64,000 nt of DNA from Paenarthrobacter ureafaciens (GCF_004028095.1 NZ_SBHM01000007.1:434001-498000), one strand, 5' to 3'; positions 19,127-27,909 are shown, counted from the stretch's first letter. Notes: generated by a model from the letters alone, not told the origin. Numbers and translations are program-made.

Positions 19127-19256
19127 CTATCACTTTCCGCAGCGTTCAGGCCGACCCTCTATCACTTCCTTGAGAGGAGTGATAGAGGGAAGCCCTCAAC
19201 GGGTGATGATGTGACAAAGGACCGCCCGGGAAGGGGGTGGGACGTGAGAGAGGAAG
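19127..19256. repeat. 32-bp-period intergenic repeat, locus A (two orientations)
   Basis: CTATCAC begins units at 19127 and 19159 (32 bp apart). The same element in the opposite orientation, GTGA-, begins units at 19179, 19211 and 19244. Where the orientations meet, CCCTCTATCACT (19155-19166) and AGTGATAGAGGG (19178-19189) form a perfect 12-bp stem with an 11-nt loop. It fills the convergent deoR/lacI gap and reaches the lacI stop. Confidence 0.75.
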
Positions 19257-20276
19257 CTAGGGGCAACCGCAGGACTGCCGGATGATCAGTTCGGTGGGCA
19301 GGATGTGGTGCTGGAGCTCCTCCCCACGGTTCGCGCCCACGAGTGACCGGACCGCGGCCTCGGCCATTGCCTCGATGGGTTGCGAAACGGTGGTCAGCGC
19401 CGGCCAGCTGTACTCGGCGTCGAGGGAACCGTCGAAGGAGACCAGCGCGATGTCCGCGGGAACCCGCACACCGGCTTCGTGAAACGCGCGCAGTATGCCG
19501 ATGGCCTGCATGTCACTGCTGGCAAAGATCGCCGTTGGCCGGTTGGCCATGGCCAGGAACCGCTTGCCCACCTCGTAGCCGCCGGATCTGCTGAATTCCC
19601 CGTGTATCAGTGGCCCGTCGGGCAGCCCTGCCGCACGCAGGGCGGCCAACCAACCGGCCTCACGCCCATCCAATTGATTGCCGGTATTGGTGCCGATCGC
19701 CAGGCCGATGCTGGTGTGGCCGTGGCCGATCAAATGCTCCACGGCAGCACGGGCACCTGCTTCCAAATCCACTCCGACGCTACTGAAACCGGGAGGCGAA
19801 CCAAGGTTGTTCAGCAGCACCGACGGAATGTCGGTGGCCTCCAGGTCCGTCAGGTCCGGGTCGAAAACACAGCTTGCCAGGAAAACCCCATCCACCTGCC
19901 GCGCCGCCAAGGTGTGGATGTTTTTGCGTTCACGGGTCAGGCTGCCGTTCGAGTTGGCGAGCACCATGCCGTAGCCCAGCGCGGCGGCAGCTTCTTCCAC
20001 GGCATGCGCCAGATGGGTAAAAAACGGGTTCGTGTTGTCCGGAACCACCACGCCGATAGTCTCGGTCGACCCCAGCTTCAACGCCCGCGCAGCCGCGTTG
20101 GGCCGGTATCCGAGGATTCGGATGGCGTCCCGCACCTTGGCTTCGGTGGCCGGCGCCACGTTCTTGGGACCGCCGTTCACAACGTAACTCACGACGGCGG
20201 TACTCACCCCGGCGTACCGGGCCACGTCCTTGCGGGTCACAGGGCCGCGCGGGGTTTGTACAGCAGAAGTGGTCAT
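19257..20276 (-). CDS. LacI-family regulator of the alpha-galactoside genes
   Basis: A 339-residue LacI/GalR protein. The HTH is at residues 14-35 (TRKDVARYAGVSTAVVSYVV) and the hinge helix is near NAAARALKLG. The ligand domain ends ELIIRQSCGCP, with the conserved R-Q-S-C-G of this family. The gene is 14 nt downstream of the Gfo/Idh/MocA gene on the same strand and divergent from the transport operon. It very likely represses both directions through the operator-like sites at 21566-21575 and 21632-21641, lifted by a galactoside or galactose. The ligand is inferred from neighbours only. Confidence 0.88.
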   Translation of the reverse strand: MTTSAVQTPRGPVTRKDVARYAGVSTAVVSYVVNGGPKNVAPATEAKVRDAIRILGYRPNAAARALKLGSTETIGVVVPDNTNPFFTHLAHAVEEAAAALGYGMVLANSNGSLTRERKNIHTLAARQVDGVFLASCVFDPDLTDLEATDIPSVLLNNLGSPPGFSSVGVDLEAGARAAVEHLIGHGHTSIGLAIGTNTGNQLDGREAGWLAALRAAGLPDGPLIHGEFSRSGGYEVGKRFLAMANRPTAIFASSDMQAIGILRAFHEAGVRVPADIALVSFDGSLDAEYSWPALTTVSQPIEAMAEAAVRSLVGANRGEELQHHILPTELIIRQSCGCP

Positions 20277-20290
20277 GGGGTAAATGCTAG

Positions 20291-21490
20291 CTACATCGCA
20301 GGAGCGTCGCCGAAGTCCCTGATGGGAAGGCGCTCGCCTCCGCGCAACGCGGACTGGTGCGCCACGATGCCGGGAAGGGTATACCGCGCAGCAACCCAGG
20401 CATTGACGGGTGGCAGCTGGTTCTTGTTGACGGCAGTGACGAAGTCGTCCACGAGGAACTGATGGCTGCCCTCGTGGCCGTTGGGGGCACCGAGGAACTC
20501 CTGCGGAAGCCGGGCCGGCTCGTGGACGGGCGCAAGACCGGAGATGAAAGCGTCCCGAAGTTCAGGGGCTACGCCCGCCAGGGACAGATCGTCAGGTGAC
20601 ATGGTGGGTTTCGTTTCAACCTGGTCCGACACATCGGTGACGCCCTGTTTGTCCTGCCACAGTGTGGTGGTCACGAGCTGTTCGAAGCTTGCCTCGGTGC
20701 CGAAATAGCGGAACCGTGACTCCCGGATGTGGGAGGGGTACCCCACCCGGCGCATCTCATTGGTGCGCATCGCACCGCCGTCGTTCATTTCGAACAGGGC
20801 CGTTGCGTTGGAGAAGTCGTTGGCGAACATGCTGACGTCCTTGTCGAAGACTCCGTCGTTCCGCTGGTCCTTGACTCCGATGCAACTGACGCTGACCGCA
20901 TGTCCGGGGACAGCACCCAGAACCCCGCCTATTGCGTGGGTGGGATACAACATGGGCGGGTAGCTGGCGGTCTCCTTCCAACGGTCGCCGCCGCTGTACT
21001 GGTAGGCCTCATAGAAACCAAGGTCCATGTCATGGACGTAGTCCCCCTCGGTGTAGAAAATGCGGCCGAACTTTCCGGCTTCCTGCTGTTTCCTGGCGAA
21101 GACCGTGGCGGGGTTGTAATAACTCGTTTCACCCATCATGTAGACGAGCTTGGTTTCCCGGACGGCGGTGATGATGCGCTCGATTTCTTCCTCGGAAACG
21201 GCCATCGGCACGGCGGAGTAGACGTGCTTTCCGGCGCGCAGCGCCCGTTCAACCAAAGGGCCATGCGTCCATCGCTGGGTAAAGATAGCGACCGCATCGA
21301 CGTCGGAGGCCAGCAGTTCGTTGAAGGAGGCCATGGTGCCGTCCAAGCTCCATTGCTCCCGGGCGGCCAGCGCCCTCTCGGGGCGTTCATCCACCGCGTA
21401 GACCGCGCTGACACCGGGGTGGAGCTTGAACAAGTGCGCGAATTGGCCGCCGAACTGGCCGACGCCCAAGACACCAATCGAAAACGACAT
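20291..21490 (-). CDS. Gfo/Idh/MocA-family oxidoreductase
   Basis: A 399-residue NAD(P)-dependent sugar dehydrogenase-like protein. The Rossmann motif GVLGVGQFGGQFAHL is at residues 6-20 and a C-terminal alpha/beta domain follows. Most family members carry an E-K-P motif with a catalytic lysine at about residue 95; here the matching stretch is VYSAVPMAVSEEE, so the lysine is missing and chemistry may differ. ATG 21490 has AGGAGG 5-10 nt upstream; an earlier in-frame start lacks support. It leads a two-gene operon with lacI, divergent from the ABC genes. Conversion of a galactoside-derived sugar is a plausible guess. Confidence 0.8.
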   Translation of the reverse strand: MSFSIGVLGVGQFGGQFAHLFKLHPGVSAVYAVDERPERALAAREQWSLDGTMASFNELLASDVDAVAIFTQRWTHGPLVERALRAGKHVYSAVPMAVSEEEIERIITAVRETKLVYMMGETSYYNPATVFARKQQEAGKFGRIFYTEGDYVHDMDLGFYEAYQYSGGDRWKETASYPPMLYPTHAIGGVLGAVPGHAVSVSCIGVKDQRNDGVFDKDVSMFANDFSNATALFEMNDGGAMRTNEMRRVGYPSHIRESRFRYFGTEASFEQLVTTTLWQDKQGVTDVSDQVETKPTMSPDDLSLAGVAPELRDAFISGLAPVHEPARLPQEFLGAPNGHEGSHQFLVDDFVTAVNKNQLPPVNAWVAARYTLPGIVAHQSALRGGERLPIRDFGDAPAM

Positions 21491-21565
21491 TCTGCCCTCC
21501 TGAGCTGCGTTGCCTGGGATTGAGGCGCCCGTAGAAGGGCGTGATGTGAGTCTCCCACCACTATC

Positions 21566-21641
21566 TACTCGAGTCAACTAAGGAGGCTTATCACATCAAT
21601 AAACTAGGCAAGACCTTGCTTAACAAGTTTCTACTCGTGTA
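21566..21641. promoter_or_regulatory. Pair of operator-like sites CTACTCGNGT in the divergent galactoside promoter
   Basis: CTACTCGAGT (21566-21575) contains the palindrome ACTCGAGT. CTACTCGTGT (21632-21641) sits in TCTAC-TCGT-GTAGA, an inverted repeat. They share nine of ten bases, are 66 bp apart and lie between the divergent oxidoreductase and permease genes. A centre with CG is typical of LacI-family operators, so the neighbouring LacI protein is the likely binder. Confidence 0.5.
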
Positions 21642-21687
21642 GATTCAGCAGCGTTGTTACCCGCATCACAGTCAGGAAGTGTCGACG

Positions 21688-22650
21688 ATGACCACACTCA
21701 CCAAGCCTCCGGCCAGCGCAGCCAAGCGCTCCGGACGCAAGCAGGGGCCCGGGAACGCACCCGTCAAACGCAGCATTACCAGCCGCCTCGGCGACCTTCG
21801 GATCGCAATCCTCTTCATCCTTCCGGCGATGGTTGGCTTCGTGGCCTTCTTCCTGGTCCCCACCATCCGCGGCATCTACCTCAGCTTCACGGAATACAGC
21901 ATCCTGGGTGAGCCGACGTGGATCGGGACTAAGAACTACTCGGCACTCTTCCAGGACGAACTGTTCTGGAACGCCATGGGAGTCACCCTCCAGTACGTGG
22001 CGCTCAACATCGGATTCCAGACCGTCATCGCGCTGGGGCTCGCGCTGCTGATGCACCGGGTAGCGAAATCCACTTTCATCCGTGGCGCCCTGCTGCTGCC
22101 GTTCCTGGTAGCCAACGTCATCGTGGCACTTGTGTGGTTCTGGATGCTGGACTACCAACTGGGCATCGTCAATGAAGTCATGAGCTGGATCGGGCTCCCC
22201 CGGGTGGCCTTCTTCGGCAGCGAGCAATGGGCCATCCCCACCATCGCGTTCGTCAATGTCTGGCGGCACATGGGCTACACGGCACTGTTGATCTTTGCCG
22301 GCCTACAGGCCATCCCCAACCACCTGTACGAGGTAGCAAACCTCGACGGCGCCTCACCCACCCGGACATTCTGGAGCATCACCATGCCCCTGCTCCGGCC
22401 CGTGCTGGTTCTGGTGCTGGTGGTCACTGTCATCGGATCGTTCCAGGTCTTCGACACCGTGGCCGTCACCACCAACGGCGGGCCCGTCAACGCCTCCCGC
22501 GTGATCCAGATGTACATCTACCAAAAAGCCTTCGGCGAGTCGGACTTCGGCTACGCCTCCGCACTGTCCGTCATCCTGTTCATCATTCTCGCCCTGGTGG
22601 CCTTCATCCAGATGAAGTTCCTCAAGGGCAACGAATCGGACCTGGACTAA
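21688..22650 (+). CDS. Sugar ABC transporter permease (MalF/UgpA type)
   Basis: A 320-residue protein with six predicted membrane helices, the first near residues 38-60 (LFILPAMVGFVAFFLVPTIRG). The EAA loop is visible as YEVANLDGASPTRTFWSITMPLLRP, which contacts the ATPase. ATG 21688 is chosen with AGGA 10 nt upstream; GTG 21679 would leave only one base after the ribosome site. It starts a four-gene operon (two permeases, binding protein, alpha-galactosidase). No ATP-binding subunit is in this cluster, so a shared MsiK-type ATPase encoded elsewhere is expected. Confidence 0.9.
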   Translation: MTTLTKPPASAAKRSGRKQGPGNAPVKRSITSRLGDLRIAILFILPAMVGFVAFFLVPTIRGIYLSFTEYSILGEPTWIGTKNYSALFQDELFWNAMGVTLQYVALNIGFQTVIALGLALLMHRVAKSTFIRGALLLPFLVANVIVALVWFWMLDYQLGIVNEVMSWIGLPRVAFFGSEQWAIPTIAFVNVWRHMGYTALLIFAGLQAIPNHLYEVANLDGASPTRTFWSITMPLLRPVLVLVLVVTVIGSFQVFDTVAVTTNGGPVNASRVIQMYIYQKAFGESDFGYASALSVILFIILALVAFIQMKFLKGNESDLD

Positions 22651-22659
22651 GGAACCGCA

Positions 22660-23580
22660 ATGACAAGCTCAACCCTGCCTGAAACCCGCACGCCGTCCCG
22701 GAAGAAGCCCCTGAATTGGCGCCGCATCGGCGCGTGGGTGCTGGTCGCCGTCGCCGTCGCCGTGACCATTGCCCCTTTCTACTGGATGCTGCGCACGGCA
22801 CTTTCCAGCAACGGCGCCCTAGCCTCCAACTCGGGCAACCTCCTCCCCGCCGAGTTCAGCTGGGGCGCCTTCAAACGGGTCCTTGGCCTTCAAACCACCG
22901 AGGAAGCGATCGCCGAAGGCGGCTCCGGCGCCGCCATCAACTTCTGGCTTTACCTGAGGAACTCGATCGTCTTTGCCACGGTCACCACTGTGGCGCAGGT
23001 GTTCTTCAGCGCGATGGCTGCCTACGCCTTCGCCCGGCTTCGCTGGCCCGGAAGGAACAAGGTCTTCGGCCTGTTCCTCACCACCATGATGGTCCCGCCC
23101 ATCTTCACCGCCTTGCCCAACTTCCTCATGATCAAGAACCTCGGGCTGCTCAACACCATGGCCGGCATGACCCTCCCGTTCCTGTTCATGACGCCGTTTG
23201 CGATCTTCTTCCTACGCCAGTTCTTCCTGGGCATGTCCCGCGAGGTTGAGGAAGCGGCCATGCTCGACGGCGCCAAGCACCTGAGGATCTTCTTCCAGAT
23301 TGTGCTTCCCAACGCCGCAGCCCCCATCGCCACCCTGGCGCTGCTCACCTTCATCGGTCAGTGGAACGAATACTTCTGGCCGCTCCTGGTTGGCCAGGAC
23401 GAAAGCGTCCGGGTACTCACTGTCGGCCTGAGCGTCTTCAAATCACAATCCCCGCAGGGCGCCTTGGATTGGTCCGGACTCATGGCCGGAACCCTCGTGG
23501 CCGCGCTGCCGATCTTCATCCTGTTCATCGCCTTCGGCAAGAAGGTTGTGAACTCCATCGGATTCTCCGGAATCAAATAA
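22660..23580 (+). CDS. Sugar ABC transporter permease (MalG/UgpE type)
   Basis: A 306-residue inner-membrane partner of the preceding permease, 9 nt downstream. Six helices are predicted, the first at about residues 27-47 (WVLVAVAVAVTIAPFYWML). The EAA loop reads EEAAMLDGAKHLRIFFQIVLP. A relatively long periplasmic loop (residues 55-100, including TTEEAIAEGGSGAAINFW) is present. GGAACCGCA precedes ATG. Carbohydrate specificity follows from the operon, not from this sequence. Confidence 0.9.
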   Translation: MTSSTLPETRTPSRKKPLNWRRIGAWVLVAVAVAVTIAPFYWMLRTALSSNGALASNSGNLLPAEFSWGAFKRVLGLQTTEEAIAEGGSGAAINFWLYLRNSIVFATVTTVAQVFFSAMAAYAFARLRWPGRNKVFGLFLTTMMVPPIFTALPNFLMIKNLGLLNTMAGMTLPFLFMTPFAIFFLRQFFLGMSREVEEAAMLDGAKHLRIFFQIVLPNAAAPIATLALLTFIGQWNEYFWPLLVGQDESVRVLTVGLSVFKSQSPQGALDWSGLMAGTLVAALPIFILFIAFGKKVVNSIGFSGIK

Positions 23581-23609
23581 ACCGCAAGAACACTCCTGAA
23601 AGGCCTGTC

Positions 23610-24947
23610 ATGAAGAAACCCCTTGGCGTCGCAGCTGCAGCCGCCGTCCTTGCCCTGACGATGTCCGCCTGCGGTAGCTCCGATTCCGGTTCCGCGGCAA
23701 ACGGCGAAATCAACTACTGGCTTTGGGACGCCAACCAGCTTCCCGCCTACCAACAGTGCGCCGATGACTTCACCAAAGCCAACCCGGATATCAAGGTCAA
23801 AATCACCCAACGCGGGTGGGACGACTACTGGACCACCTTGACCAACGGCTTTGTGGCCGGAACGGCACCGGACGTCTTTACCAACCACCTCTCCAAATAC
23901 CCGGAATTCGCGGCCAAGAAGCAGCTGCTGCCCTTGGACGAAGCAGTTGAAAAGGACGGCGTCAAACTGGACGCCTACACCGCCGGGCTTCCGGAACTGT
24001 GGGTCGGCCAGGACGGCAAGCGTTACGGCCTTCCCAAAGACTGGGACACCGTGGGCCTGTTCTACAACAAGGCAATGACCGACGCCGCAGGCATCCCGGC
24101 CGAACAGATGGCCAACCTTGACTGGAACCCCAAGGACGGCGGCAGCTACGAGAAAGTCATTGCCAAGCTGACGGTGGACAAGAACGGCAAGCGCGGCGAC
24201 GAGCCCGGCTTCGATAAGAACAATGTAGCCACGTACGGCTTGGGACTCACCGGCAGCGGCGCAGGCCAAGGCCAGACTGAATGGAGCTTCCTCACCGCCA
24301 CCACCGGATGGACTGCTACGGACAAGAACCCTTGGGGAAGCAAGTTCAACTACGACGACCCCCGCTTCCAGGAGACCATCACCTGGTGGGCCGGGCTGAC
24401 GGAAAAGGGTTACATGCCCAAGCTGGAAACCACCGTGGGTGCGAGCATGCCGGACAGCTTCGGCGCCGGAAAGGCCGCCATCAACTCCAACGGCGACTGG
24501 CTGATCGGGCAGTACAAGACCTACAAGGGCATTGAGACCGCCATTGCTCCTACGCCCAAGGGCCCCAACGGCCAGCGCGCTTCCATGTTCAACGGCTTGG
24601 CGGACTCCGTCTGGGCCGGCACCAAGAACCCGGCAGCGAGCGTCAAGTGGGCTGAATACCTCGGCTCAGCAGCCTGCCAGGACGTCGTCGCGGGCAAGGC
24701 CGTGGTGTTCCCGGCAATCAGCAGCTCCGCCGAGATCGCCGCCAAGGCCTTCGCCGACAAGGGCATCGACGTGTCCGCTTTCACCACTCACGTCAAGGAC
24801 GGCACCACCTTCCTCTTCCCGATTGCAGACAAAGCAGCAAAGGTGGACGGCATCATGAAGCCCGCCATGGACGCCGTGCTTTCGGGCAAGAAGCCCGCTT
24901 CATCGCTCACGGAAGCCAACAACCAGGTCAACGATCTCTTCAAGTAA
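23610..24947 (+). CDS. Extracellular sugar-binding lipoprotein
   Basis: A 445-residue cluster-1 solute-binding protein. The N-terminus is a lipoprotein signal: KK, a hydrophobic run, then the lipobox LTMSAC with the lipidated cysteine at residue 20. The mature part starts with a Ser/Gly linker and the family pattern INYWLWDANQLPAYQQCADDF. Mid-protein NGDWLIGQY and the C-terminal PAMDAVLSGKKPASSLTEAN are typical. GAAAGG lies 8 nt before ATG. It delivers the sugar, probably an alpha-galactoside such as raffinose or melibiose, to the two permeases. A hairpin after the gene may raise its level relative to the enzyme. Confidence 0.9.
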   Translation: MKKPLGVAAAAAVLALTMSACGSSDSGSAANGEINYWLWDANQLPAYQQCADDFTKANPDIKVKITQRGWDDYWTTLTNGFVAGTAPDVFTNHLSKYPEFAAKKQLLPLDEAVEKDGVKLDAYTAGLPELWVGQDGKRYGLPKDWDTVGLFYNKAMTDAAGIPAEQMANLDWNPKDGGSYEKVIAKLTVDKNGKRGDEPGFDKNNVATYGLGLTGSGAGQGQTEWSFLTATTGWTATDKNPWGSKFNYDDPRFQETITWWAGLTEKGYMPKLETTVGASMPDSFGAGKAAINSNGDWLIGQYKTYKGIETAIAPTPKGPNGQRASMFNGLADSVWAGTKNPAASVKWAEYLGSAACQDVVAGKAVVFPAISSSAEIAAKAFADKGIDVSAFTTHVKDGTTFLFPIADKAAKVDGIMKPAMDAVLSGKKPASSLTEANNQVNDLFK

Positions 24948-24957
24948 AGCCCCTTTT

Positions 24958-25013
24958 GCGGGGCCCGTTCTGCGCGCTTTGATTCCCAGGACGGCGCGCA
25001 CACCGGGCCCCGC
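24958..25013 (+). terminator. Large intercistronic hairpin after the binding-protein gene
   Basis: A perfect 10-bp stem GCGGGGCCCG / CGGGCCCCGC encloses an inner stem TGCGCGC / GCGCGCA. It sits 11 nt after the binding-protein stop and 29 nt before the alpha-galactosidase start. It has no T-tract, so partial termination or 3'-end protection of the upstream mRNA is more likely than full termination. Confidence 0.55.
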
Positions 25014-25041
25014 ACCCCTTATCTGAAAGCGACAAACACGC

Positions 25042-27213
25042 ATGCACCCGCTCCACCTCCGTTCCGCCGGCACCAGCCTGGTCATCAGCACGCACCGCGG
25101 AGAGGCCGAGATTACTCATTGGGGAGCCGACCTCGGCGACTCACTCCCCGACCTTTCCATCCTCAACGAGCCCGTTCCGCCGTCCGCGGCTGACGCGAAT
25201 GTACCGGCCGGGCTGCTCCCCCAGGCTTCCTCCTCGTGGCAGGGCCGCCCGGGCCTCAGGGGACACCGCGTCATAGACGGCGTTCCCGGCTTTGATTTTT
25301 CGGTGCGCCTCCGCGTGGTGAGTGCGCCGACGGACGGCAGTACCGCCGTCGTTCTTCAGTCAGATCCCGACGCCGGGATCACCGTCACCAGCAACCTCAC
25401 CCTCCATCCGGGCGGGCTGCTGGAACTGCGGCACGAACTACGGAATGACGGAACGTCGCCGTTCCAGGTGGACGAATTGGCAACCGTTCTCCCGGTGGCG
25501 CCGGACGCCGTCGAACTTTTGGACCTGACCGGACGCTGGTGCCGGGAGCGCCACCCGCAGCGCCGCCCCCTCCAGCAGGGAACGTGGGTCAGGACGGGAC
25601 GGCACGGGCGCACCGGGCATGATTCGTCCCTGCTGTTCGCCGCCGGGACGGCAGGTTTCGGCAACCGGCACGGCAAGGTTTGGGCCACGCATCTCGCGTG
25701 GAGCGGCAACCATGAACAATTTGCGGACAGCGCGGCCGACGGGCGCACCATGATCGGCGGCTCCGAGTTGCTGGGCGCCGCCGAAGTGGTGCTGCAACCC
25801 GGCGAAAGCTACGCATCTCCCGCCCTGTACGCCGCCTACTCGGACCGTGGCCTCGACGGCATCACTGAAGCCTTCTACAGCTGGTTCCGGGCCCGGCCGC
25901 ACCATGTATCGGGCCCGCGCCCCGTGGTCTTGAACACCTGGGAAGCGGTCTACTTTGACCACAATCTGGACACCCTGCTGGAACTCGCGGAGTCAGCCGC
26001 TGATTTGGGCGTGGAACGCTTTGTGCTGGACGACGGCTGGTTCCGTGGCCGCCGTGATGACCATGCCGGGCTGGGCGACTGGTACGTGGATGAAACGGTG
26101 TGGCCCAAGGGGCTGACACCGCTCATCCAGGCGGTGACGTCCCGCGGCATGGAGTTCGGGCTGTGGGTGGAACCGGAGATGGTCAACCTTGATTCGGACG
26201 TCGCGCGCGCCCATCCCGAGTGGATTGTTGGCCCCTCGGTTGCGTCCTACAAGGAGGGCGGCCGGCTCCCGCTCGAGTGGAGGCACCAGCACGTCATGGA
26301 CCTCGTCAACCCGGAAGCCTGGCAGTACGTCTACGATCGGATCGACGCCCTGCTGCGGGAGAACGACATCAGCTACCTCAAATGGGACCAAAACCGCGAC
26401 CTGCTGGAACACGGACATGCGGGGCGCGCTTCGGTCCATGAGCAGACCCTCGGCGCATACCGACTCTTCGACGCCTTGCGTGCTGCGCACCCGGAGGTGG
26501 AGATTGAGAGCTGCTCGTCCGGCGGCGCCCGCGTGGACTTGGGGATCCTGGAGCGGACAGACCGGATCTGGGCATCGGATTGCAACGACGCGCTGGAGCG
26601 CCAAACCATCCAGCGCTGGACAGGCATGGTGGTCCCCCCGGAGCTGGTCGGCAGCCACATCGGTCCCACGACGTCGCACACCACCGCCCGGACACACGAT
26701 CTTTCCTTCCGCGCGATCACCGCACTCTTCGGCCATTTCGGCATGGAGTGGGATGTCCGCGCGGTCAGGGGAGCCGAGCGCGAGGAACTCAAGCGGTTCA
26801 TCGCGTTGTACAAGGCGCACCGGGACCTCATCCACAGTGGACGAATGGTGCGCGCCGACTCCCCCGATGAGTCCCTCATGGTGCATGGCGTGGTCGCGTC
26901 GGAGTACGACGGCGGTATCCCGGCCGGTGCCACTGCGGCGCTGTTTGCGGTGGTCAAGACGCGGACGTCGTTCGCCGAACAGGTGGGCCGCGTTTCACTC
27001 CCGGGGCTCGATGCGGACCGTGGCTACCGTGTGGAGCTGCTGTTCCCCACGCCGGAAGACCCCGATTACAGCCACACGGTCATCGAAGCCCAGCCGGTGC
27101 AGTGGCTCGCCTCCGGCGCGGAAGCTTCCGGGCGGTTCCTCGGGGAAGTCGGGCTGCCGATGCCCGTCCTGCACCCTGAGCACGCGGTCCTCCTCCGGAT
27201 CACCGCCTTGTGA
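25042..27213 (+). CDS. Alpha-galactosidase, glycoside hydrolase family 36
   Basis: A 723-residue cytoplasmic enzyme of the bacterial GH36 type that removes terminal alpha-galactose from raffinose, melibiose and related sugars. The nucleophile region is ISYLKWDQNRDL (Asp449) and the acid/base is in RIWASDCNDALER (Asp513). Other signatures are VLDDGWFRGRRDD, GLWVEPEMVN and ESCSSGGARVDLG. The N-terminal 280 residues are the usual beta-sandwich. No signal peptide is present, consistent with hydrolysis after uptake. It is last in the transporter operon and is followed by a tandem repeat array. Confidence 0.93.
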   Translation: MHPLHLRSAGTSLVISTHRGEAEITHWGADLGDSLPDLSILNEPVPPSAADANVPAGLLPQASSSWQGRPGLRGHRVIDGVPGFDFSVRLRVVSAPTDGSTAVVLQSDPDAGITVTSNLTLHPGGLLELRHELRNDGTSPFQVDELATVLPVAPDAVELLDLTGRWCRERHPQRRPLQQGTWVRTGRHGRTGHDSSLLFAAGTAGFGNRHGKVWATHLAWSGNHEQFADSAADGRTMIGGSELLGAAEVVLQPGESYASPALYAAYSDRGLDGITEAFYSWFRARPHHVSGPRPVVLNTWEAVYFDHNLDTLLELAESAADLGVERFVLDDGWFRGRRDDHAGLGDWYVDETVWPKGLTPLIQAVTSRGMEFGLWVEPEMVNLDSDVARAHPEWIVGPSVASYKEGGRLPLEWRHQHVMDLVNPEAWQYVYDRIDALLRENDISYLKWDQNRDLLEHGHAGRASVHEQTLGAYRLFDALRAAHPEVEIESCSSGGARVDLGILERTDRIWASDCNDALERQTIQRWTGMVVPPELVGSHIGPTTSHTTARTHDLSFRAITALFGHFGMEWDVRAVRGAEREELKRFIALYKAHRDLIHSGRMVRADSPDESLMVHGVVASEYDGGIPAGATAALFAVVKTRTSFAEQVGRVSLPGLDADRGYRVELLFPTPEDPDYSHTVIEAQPVQWLASGAEASGRFLGEVGLPMPVLHPEHAVLLRITAL

Positions 27214-27217
27214 TCCT

Positions 27218-27424
27218 CTATCACATCCCAACGCTTTGGGCCCGACGCCCTATCACATCCCAACGCTTTGGGCCCGACGCCCTATCACATCCCAACGCTT
27301 TGGGCCCGACGCCCTATCACATCCCAACGCTTTGGGCCCGACGCCCTATCACATCCCAACGCGCTGGGCCCGACGCTCTATCACATCCCAACGCTTTGGG
27401 CCCGACGTTCTATCACATCCCAAC
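27218..27424. repeat. 32-bp tandem repeat array, locus B (6.5 copies)
   Basis: CTATCACATCCCAACG starts units at 27218, 27250, 27282, 27314, 27346 and 27378, with a partial copy at 27410. The period is exactly 32 bp. Units are nearly identical; the fifth changes GCTTTGGG to GCGCTGGG. The array fills the gap between the convergent alpha-galactosidase and aroQ genes. On the other strand each unit begins GTGATAG, as in the 30186 array. Confidence 0.92.
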
Positions 27425-27426
27425 CG

Positions 27427-27891
27427 TCAGAGCGTGTCGGCCAGATAGTCGACGGCCAGCTTGTACCCGAGTACACCGGCACCAACAATGATCGCGTTGC
27501 ACACGCCGGACAGGTACGAGTGGTGGCGGAATTCCTCCCGCTGGTGGACGTTGGTGATGTGCACCTCGACGGCGGGGAGCTGGACAGCTGCCAAGGCGTC
27601 GCGAAGCGCCACGGACGTGTGAGTGAACGCCCCCGCATTAATCACGATGCCAACGGCCGTTCCGCGGGCGGCGTGGATTGCGTCCAAGAGATCGCCTTCA
27701 TGGTTCGACTGGACGCAATCCACCGTGAACCCGTGCGATTCGGCGGCGGACAAGGCCAGTCGTTCAACGTCCGCCAATGTGGAGGTCCCGTACTTCTCGG
27801 GCTCACGCGTACCCAAAAGGTTCAAGTTGGGGCCGTTGACAACAAGAATGGTGCCGCGTCCGGGTTCAGAGGCGGGAGTGGCTTCAGTCAT
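27427..27891 (-). CDS. aroQ: 3-dehydroquinate dehydratase, type II
   Basis: A 154-residue enzyme of the shikimate pathway. The N-terminal [16 protein letters not shown] holds the lid Tyr and Arg, [10 protein letters not shown] is the active-site loop, and [21 protein letters not shown] carries the catalytic His and conserved Arg. ATG 27891 is used; an upstream in-frame TTG is less likely. TATAGA lies 9 nt before the ATG, so the transcript may be leaderless or nearly so. The gene stands alone between two 32-bp repeat arrays, not next to other aro genes. Confidence 0.93.
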   Translation of the reverse strand: MTEATPASEPGRGTILVVNGPNLNLLGTREPEKYGTSTLADVERLALSAAESHGFTVDCVQSNHEGDLLDAIHAARGTAVGIVINAGAFTHTSVALRDALAAVQLPAVEVHITNVHQREEFRHHSYLSGVCNAIIVGAGVLGYKLAVDYLADTL

Positions 27892-27909
27892 GACTCTCAA
27901 TCTATAGGG

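Noticed and set aside
27218..27424. Possible CRISPR array
   Set aside because: The 32-bp units are contiguous with no unique spacers, no cas genes are present, and the same period recurs in degenerate arrays elsewhere.
26189..27448. A 419-codon plus-strand frame extending through the 27218 repeats, with the repeated peptide ARRPITSQRFGPD
   Set aside because: Most of it overlaps the alpha-galactosidase in another frame and the repeats merely lack stops; no ribosome site or family supports a repeat protein.
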